Source: Burkholderiales bacterium UBA1834 (GTDB lineage Bacteria > Pseudomonadota > Gammaproteobacteria > Burkholderiales > Burkholderiaceae_C). From it: a DNA stretch of 44,457 bases. A program made the position numbers and the translations under genes. How positions within the stretch are numbered: position 1 is the stretch's first letter; every line of letters starts with the position of its first letter. The DNA lies in contig DDJC01000062.1 in NCBI GenBank assembly GCA_002339015.1, positions 1 to 44,457 of the forward strand. The letters are read 5' to 3'. The notes beneath the pieces were generated by a model. It did not search any database. It was not told the DNA's origin and saw only the letters and a program-made list of their open reading frames with translations. Positions 39,814-44,457 of this stretch are shown piece after piece.

Positions 39814-40581
39814 ATGCGTTTTCTTGCGTGCCTGATGGCTAGCCTGGTGCTGGCAGGCCCGTGCCGAGCCGGCGCAGAGACCGTCCGCATCGCGGCGGAA
39901 GACGACTGGCCGCCCTACGTGTCGGCGGTGGCCGGCCCCCAGGGGGCTGAGCCGCAGGGCTTTGCGGTTGACCTGGTGCGCGAGGTCTTTGCCGCCCAAG
40001 GTATCCGGGTCGACTTCGTGACCGTGCCGTTCTCGCGCTGCCTGGCCTACGCGCTCAACGGGTCGGTGGCGGGCTGCTTCAGTGTGGGCAAGACGCAGGC
40101 CAACCAGGATGATTTCATCTGGACGCCCACCCCCCTGCTGGCCGAAGACCTGGCGATCTTCGCGCGGGCCGATGCCCCCGTGCGTGGCGAGATCGGGGTG
40201 GCCGAGTTGCGTCACCGTACCGTGGGCTACACGGTGGGCTACACCTACGCGACCGAGGTGATGACCGACCCGCTCATCACCCGCTACGGCGCCTCCTCCG
40301 ATCAACAATTGCTGCGGATGCTGGTGGCCGGGCGTGTGGACTACATCCTGCTCAATCGCCTGCCTGGTGAGCTGCGCATCAGTGCCAACCCTGCCTTTCG
40401 AGGCCAGGTCAAGTTCGTGGGCAAGCTCTCCACCGACAACTTCTGGCTGGCGTTTTCGAAGACTCACACCGATGGGCGCCGCCTGTCGCAGGTGTTCGAG
40501 CGCGGTCTGAGCGACTTCAAGCGGGATGGCCGCTACCGCTCCATGATGCAGGCGTTCCGGCGCCGTCTGGGGTTGCCTTGA
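39814..40581 (+). CDS. Periplasmic solute-binding protein, family 3 type
   Basis: A 255-residue SBP_bac_3-type protein. The signal peptide runs to Ala21 (MRFLACLMASLVLAGPCRAGA), then the mature domain starts with VRIAAEDDWPPYV, the usual strand and ligand loop. The rest shows EPQGFAVDLVREVF, a hinge region and DYILLNRLPGELR, and ends shortly after FKRDGRYRSMM. Such proteins bind amino acids or similar ligands. No ABC permease is nearby. Its stop overlaps the TTG start of the kinase (TTGA, 40578-40581), so it is more likely a sensory partner for that kinase than a transport component. ATG 39814 is preferred to a TTG two codons upstream. Confidence 0.9.
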   Translation: MRFLACLMASLVLAGPCRAGAETVRIAAEDDWPPYVSAVAGPQGAEPQGFAVDLVREVFAAQGIRVDFVTVPFSRCLAYALNGSVAGCFSVGKTQANQDDFIWTPTPLLAEDLAIFARADAPVRGEIGVAELRHRTVGYTVGYTYATEVMTDPLITRYGASSDQQLLRMLVAGRVDYILLNRLPGELRISANPAFRGQVKFVGKLSTDNFWLAFSKTHTDGRRLSQVFERGLSDFKRDGRYRSMMQAFRRRLGLP

Positions 40582-43500
40582 GCGAGGGCGGCGGGCGTGG
40601 CGCATCGGCAGGCTTGCGGCGTCGCCGCACGCATCGCTCCCTTTTTGCCTTGCTGGCGCTGGCGGCATTTCTGGGCCTGGGCGTGCCGGCGCTGGTCATC
40701 GGCGGCTACGTGGTCTGGGTGCGGGAGCCCGAACTGGCCCGCCAGCAGCAGGAGCAGATCCTGGCCTCTCGGCTGGAAGTCCTGTCCACCAGCCTGCCCT
40801 ACGTGATGTGGACCTTCGACGACGCCGCCATGGCGGATGTCGTCGACGCCATGATGAGGTCTCCAGAGGTGGTGCGTGTGGTCGTGACCGACGCCGATGC
40901 GCGCGGCTTGCTGATCGATATCTCGCGCCCACCCGCACCCCACACCACGGTGATCGAGCGTCAGCATGACATCCACTTCAGAGGCCAGCTGATCGGCCAT
41001 GTGCGCCTGTCCATGGACGACCGGCTGCAGCAGGCCGCCCTGCGCCAGCAGCGCCTGTTCTATGCGGCCACCGTGGGCGGGCAGGTGCTGGTGTCCCTGG
41101 TGCTGATCCTGGTGCTGCTGCACTCGCGCATCACGCGGCCCCTGCGCGAGCTCGGGGCCTTTGCCGATGACCTGGCCGAAGGGCGTTTTCAGGCGCGCCT
41201 GGCCCCCGGCCACGATGACGAGATCGGACACCTCGGCGAGCGGTTGGAGCACATGCGCCAGGCCCTGGAGCGCCTGTTCGAGGAGCAGCGCCTGTGGCTG
41301 CGGCGACTGCAGGACGAGGAGGCGCGCACGCTGCGCCAGACGCGTTTCTACGAGGCCGTTTCCCGTTCGAACCGCCTCATCGTGCGCCAGCAGGGCACCG
41401 AATCCCTGCATGCCGAAATATGCCGCATCTGTGTGGAAACCGGACACGCCCTGATGGCGGCTGTCTGGGAGGGCGGGCCGGTGATGGCCGCCTCGTATGG
41501 CCAGGCCCCGGCATGGTCTGCCGGCATGTCTGCGGGTCTGCTGGCCGGGCCAGACCTCTCGCCCGTGCAGGCCCTGTTCGACGGTCGCGTGGTGGTGTGC
41601 AATGACCTGCTGGCCGAGGCCCACGGGCCACACCCTGTCGATGCAGGCGGGCCAGGCCCCACGCCCGAACTGCGCGCTCTGGCCAGTCTGCCCATTCGGC
41701 GCGGTGGCGTGGTGGTGGCCCTGCTGATGCTGTACGCCTGCGAGCCCGGCGTGTTCGACGAGGCCGTGGTGGCCTTGCTCGATGAGATGGCAGGCGACCT
41801 GTCCTTTGCGCTGGACAACGCCGATCGCGAAGCCGCCCGTGCCAGCGCCGTGCAGGCCGTTGAGGCCGGTTATGCGCGTCTGCAACGGGTGTTCGGCGCC
41901 ATGCCCCTGCCGGCTGCCATCCATGCGCTGGACGATGGCCAGATCCTGGAAGTCAACGAAGCAGCCTGCGAGTTCCACGGGCTGGTGCGCAGCCAGATGC
42001 TGGGGCGCTGCTGGCAAACCCTGGGCGTCGGGCTTGACCCGCAGGAGCTGGCTCGTCTGGATGCGCAGATCGAGTCCCAGGGCGCGGTGCACAACATCGA
42101 GACCCAGGTGTGTACCCGGGCAGGCCGTTGGCTGGACGTGCTGTTCCACGCCGAGCGCATCGAGTTCCTGGGCCGCGAGTGCATCCTCACCATCGTGGTC
42201 GACATCACCGAGCGCAAGGCGATGGAGCGCGCCCTGAGAGACGGTGCTGCGCGCATGGCCGGCATTGTCGAGACCGCCATGGACGCGATCGTGGTGGTCG
42301 ATGGCAACCTGCGCGTGGCCGTGTTCAACCGGGCGGCCGAGCGCCTGTTCGGCGTATCGGCGCAGGAGGCCATGGGCCACACGGTGGAGCGTTTCATCCC
42401 TGAGCGCCTGCGCCACCAGCATGCGGCTTTCATGGAGGCCTTCGCCTCGGAGGACAAGCCGGCGCGGCACATGACCTTGCGTGCCCTGGCGCCCGGCGTC
42501 GACATCCAGGAGGGCAGCACCACCCGGGCCCGGCGGCTGACCGCCTTGCGAGCCGATGGCGTGGAGTTCCCCATCGAGGCCTCGATCTCCCGCAGCGGCG
42601 AGGGCGAGCGCCTCATGCTGATGGCCGCCGTGCGCGACATCACCGCCGAACTGGAGGCCGAGAAGGCCCTGCAAGCCCGGCTCACCGCCGAGGCCGCCAG
42701 TCGCGCCAAGACCGATTTCCTCTCGCGCATGAGCCATGAACTGCGCACACCGCTCAACGCCATCCTGGGCTTTTCGCAGCTGCTGCAAGCCGATCGGCGC
42801 GAGCCCCTCCAGGAGCGTCACCGCCGCCAGGTGGAACTGATCCGCCAGGCCGGCCTGCACCTGCTGGCCCTGATCAACGATGTGCTCGACGTCTCGCGCA
42901 TCGAGGCCGGCAAGCTCAATGTGCAGAGCCTGCCCTTGTCGCTGCGTGGTCTGCTCGACGAGGTACTGCCCTTGGTGCAGTCCCTCACCGAACGGCACGG
43001 CGTGAGCCTGTCGGCCGACTACCGCCAGGGCGCCGACCGGCAGATCCTGGGCGATCCGGTGCGCCTGCGGCAGGTGATGCTCAACGTGATCGGCAACGCG
43101 GTCAAGTACAACCGCCAAGGCGGCTCCGTGCACATCGATGTGCGCCCGGGGGTGAAGGCCGGGCAGGTCTGCATCCAGGTCGAGGACACCGGCATTGGCA
43201 TGAGCCCGGAGCAGCTCGACCAGCTGTGCGAGCCCTTCAACCGCCTGGGGCGCGAGCATGGGCACATCGAAGGCACCGGCATCGGCATGGCACTCACCAA
43301 GCAGCTGGTGGACCTGATGAAGGGCCAGCTTGAGGTGCACAGCACGCTGGGCGCCGGCACGGTGGTGCGCATCCACCTGCCGCGTGCGGCCGACGAAGCC
43401 TTGCCCGAGCCGCTGGCGGCGGCCTTGCCCGGGGTGTCGCTCAGTGATCCGGATTCACCGCGCCAGGGCGTGGTGCTCTGCGTAGACGATGACCCGGTCA

Positions 43501-43841
43501 ATGCCGTGATCGTGCAGCAGTTGCTCGGGCGTTGGCCGGCGGTGGCGTTTCACCATGCGGGCACGGGCCGCGAAGGCCTGGAGCTGGCCGCCCAGCTGCG
43601 GCCGACGCTGGTGCTGCTGGACGTGAAACTGCCTGATCTGGATGGCATGGAGGTGCTGGCCATGCTGCGCGCCGATCCGCGCACCCGGGGATTGTGCGTC
43701 GTGATGCTCACGGGGCAGGCCCAGCCGGACGACATCGAATCGGCCTTGCGCAGCGGCGCCCGGGGCTACTGGACCAAACCCATGGACTTCGCCTTGTTCA
43801 TTGCCGAAGTGCAAAAGCTGCTGCCGCCGGCGGCCATTTGA
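40578..43841 (+). CDS. Large hybrid sensor histidine kinase (HAMP-GAF-PAS-PAS-HK-REC)
   Basis: A 1087-residue inner-membrane kinase. A first membrane helix spans about 22-47, a periplasmic domain 48-160, a second helix 161-182, then HAMP (about 183-235), a coiled stretch, a GAF-like domain (about 255-418), PAS1 (about 430-545, ending IVVDITERK), PAS2 (about 555-690), HisKA with His720 in RMSHELRTPLNAIL, HATPase_c with Asn836/Asn840 and VEDTGIGMS, and GTGIGMALT as the G2 box. The receiver (about 962-1085) has Asp970-972, phosphoacceptor Asp1015 in LVLLDVKLPD and Lys1067 in YWTKP. All phosphorelay residues are intact. The TTG start overlaps the upstream stop by 4 bp (TTGA), so translation is coupled to the binding protein. 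No output regulator is adjacent. Confidence 0.92.
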   Translation: MSEGGGRGASAGLRRRRTHRSLFALLALAAFLGLGVPALVIGGYVVWVREPELARQQQEQILASRLEVLSTSLPYVMWTFDDAAMADVVDAMMRSPEVVRVVVTDADARGLLIDISRPPAPHTTVIERQHDIHFRGQLIGHVRLSMDDRLQQAALRQQRLFYAATVGGQVLVSLVLILVLLHSRITRPLRELGAFADDLAEGRFQARLAPGHDDEIGHLGERLEHMRQALERLFEEQRLWLRRLQDEEARTLRQTRFYEAVSRSNRLIVRQQGTESLHAEICRICVETGHALMAAVWEGGPVMAASYGQAPAWSAGMSAGLLAGPDLSPVQALFDGRVVVCNDLLAEAHGPHPVDAGGPGPTPELRALASLPIRRGGVVVALLMLYACEPGVFDEAVVALLDEMAGDLSFALDNADREAARASAVQAVEAGYARLQRVFGAMPLPAAIHALDDGQILEVNEAACEFHGLVRSQMLGRCWQTLGVGLDPQELARLDAQIESQGAVHNIETQVCTRAGRWLDVLFHAERIEFLGRECILTIVVDITERKAMERALRDGAARMAGIVETAMDAIVVVDGNLRVAVFNRAAERLFGVSAQEAMGHTVERFIPERLRHQHAAFMEAFASEDKPARHMTLRALAPGVDIQEGSTTRARRLTALRADGVEFPIEASISRSGEGERLMLMAAVRDITAELEAEKALQARLTAEAASRAKTDFLSRMSHELRTPLNAILGFSQLLQADRREPLQERHRRQVELIRQAGLHLLALINDVLDVSRIEAGKLNVQSLPLSLRGLLDEVLPLVQSLTERHGVSLSADYRQGADRQILGDPVRLRQVMLNVIGNAVKYNRQGGSVHIDVRPGVKAGQVCIQVEDTGIGMSPEQLDQLCEPFNRLGREHGHIEGTGIGMALTKQLVDLMKGQLEVHSTLGAGTVVRIHLPRAADEALPEPLAAALPGVSLSDPDSPRQGVVLCVDDDPVNAVIVQQLLGRWPAVAFHHAGTGREGLELAAQLRPTLVLLDVKLPDLDGMEVLAMLRADPRTRGLCVVMLTGQAQPDDIESALRSGARGYWTKPMDFALFIAEVQKLLPPAAI

Positions 43842-43850
43842 CGGCCGCCG
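43828..43850. terminator. GC-rich hairpin at the end of the hybrid kinase gene
   Basis: CGGCGGCC (43828-43835) pairs with GGCCGCCG (43843-43850) around a 7-nt loop that contains the TGA stop. There is no T-tract, so intrinsic termination is uncertain. Confidence 0.35.
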
Positions 43851-43885
43851 CCCCCCTAGACCGCGCACTCCCCCTTTGTGGCGGA

Positions 43886-43914
43886 TTGGCGTGGCGGAGA
43901 TGCCCGCATAGAAT
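43886..43914 (+). promoter_or_regulatory. Promoter of the serine/threonine kinase gene
   Basis: TTGGCG (43886-43891) and TAGAAT (43909-43914) are separated by 17 bp. Transcription would start near 43921, leaving a leader of about 105 nt rich in G+C before ATG 44025. Confidence 0.6.
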
Positions 43915-44024
43915 CCGACACAGTTTTCCGTGGGCAGACCTGTTCGGGTCGGCCTGAAGTTCCAGCGACCCGATCGCCCAGGGAATCCCGCTCCCCGGGC
44001 GTGGGTGGCTTCCCCACTCCCGCC

Positions 44025-44457
44025 ATGAGCACCACCCGCCCGAACGACGACGACGGCGCCACCACGATCCGCACCGGACCTGCCAGCGGCTTCCACAGCG
44101 ATTTCGCGACCTCGTCCATGTACATCGGCGACACCCTGCCGGAGGGGCTGCGCCTGGGCGAGTACGAAATCCTCAGCGTGATCGGTGAAGGCGGCTTCGG
44201 CATCGTCTACCTGGCCTACGACCACTTCCTGCAGCGGCAGGTGGCGCTCAAGGAGTACATGCCCTCGTCCCTGGCCGGGCGCTCGCGCATGGGGCTGGAC
44301 GTGACCATCAGGTCTGAGCGCCACCGTGACACCTTCATGGCCGGCCTGCGCAGCTTCATCAACGAGGCCCGGCTGCTGGCCCAGTTCGATCACCGGGCGC
44401 TGGTCAAGGTGTACCGCTTCTGGGAAGGCAACGGCACGGCCTACATGGTGATGCCCT
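44025..44457 (+). CDS. Serine/threonine protein kinase, N-terminal 144 residues (cut by window edge)
   Basis: The start of a Hanks-type eukaryotic-like kinase. After a 40-residue variable N-terminus, the glycine loop IGEGGFGIVYLA (about 54-65) is followed by the ATP-anchoring Lys76 in VALKEYMP and the helix-C Glu115 in INEARLLAQFDH. The frame remains open to the last base, so the catalytic loop is outside the window and activity cannot be judged. The promoter lies at 43886-43914. ATG 44025 has no strong Shine-Dalgarno sequence but starts at a natural N-terminus. Confidence 0.93.
   Translation, partial: MSTTRPNDDDGATTIRTGPASGFHSDFATSSMYIGDTLPEGLRLGEYEILSVIGEGGFGIVYLAYDHFLQRQVALKEYMPSSLAGRSRMGLDVTIRSERHRDTFMAGLRSFINEARLLAQFDHRALVKVYRFWEGNGTAYMVMP

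Noticed and set aside
40533..43376. 947-codon minus-strand frame opposite the hybrid kinase
   Set aside because: His/Gln/Gly-rich shadow frame; the plus strand carries complete HisKA, HATPase and receiver motifs.

Overview
The window looks like chromosomal DNA of a high-G+C betaproteobacterium, most likely Burkholderiales (Leptothrix/Aquabacterium/Ideonella-like). This rests on codon use, a GroEL with a GGM tail, a purU next to a YheT-type hydrolase, an orphan TRAP permease and many c-di-GMP and hybrid-kinase genes. It is inferred from gene content and not from a database search.

Layout. 1-1217: 3' end of groEL and its terminator. 1240-3170 (minus): an ECF sigma factor, an RskA-like anti-sigma factor and a DUF3455 exported protein, probably one regulatory unit. 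3283-6281 (plus): purU, an NTF2-like protein, a YheT-like hydrolase and a conserved hypothetical. 6270-6824 (minus): a membrane-anchored c-type cytochrome. 7004-7079: tRNA-Arg(CCG). 7035-9286: a 2.2-kb insertion bounded by a perfect 65-bp direct repeat. Its left copy is the 3' half of the tRNA gene plus 20 bp, and its only cargo is a hipBA toxin-antitoxin pair; no integrase is visible. 9360-10891: a second, different hipBA pair immediately outside the right repeat, with two clear 16-bp operator palindromes.

11305-29801 (plus): a surface-protein locus. It holds an FhaC/ShlB-type outer-membrane transporter, a 4552-residue filamentous-haemagglutinin-like exoprotein (13.7 kb, almost a third of the window), a SapC-family protein and a hybrid histidine kinase, with gaps of 72, 29 and 45 bp. 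The tight spacing suggests that secretion, exoprotein, SapC and sensor act together.

29777-44457: mostly signalling and transport. Genes are a heme oxygenase (minus), a VOC protein, an ABC exporter (minus), a GGDEF-EAL protein, a TRAP permease with a large N-terminal extension (minus), a GAF-PAS-PAS-GGDEF diguanylate cyclase (minus), a periplasmic solute-binding protein translationally coupled through TTGA to an 1087-residue hybrid kinase, and the start of a serine/threonine kinase cut by the window edge.

The most unusual parts are the integrase-less, tRNA-anchored hipBA element with matching TCCGACA motif pairs at both ends, the two unrelated hipBA modules side by side, the TpsB-TpsA-SapC-kinase cluster, and the coupled solute-binding protein/hybrid kinase pair.
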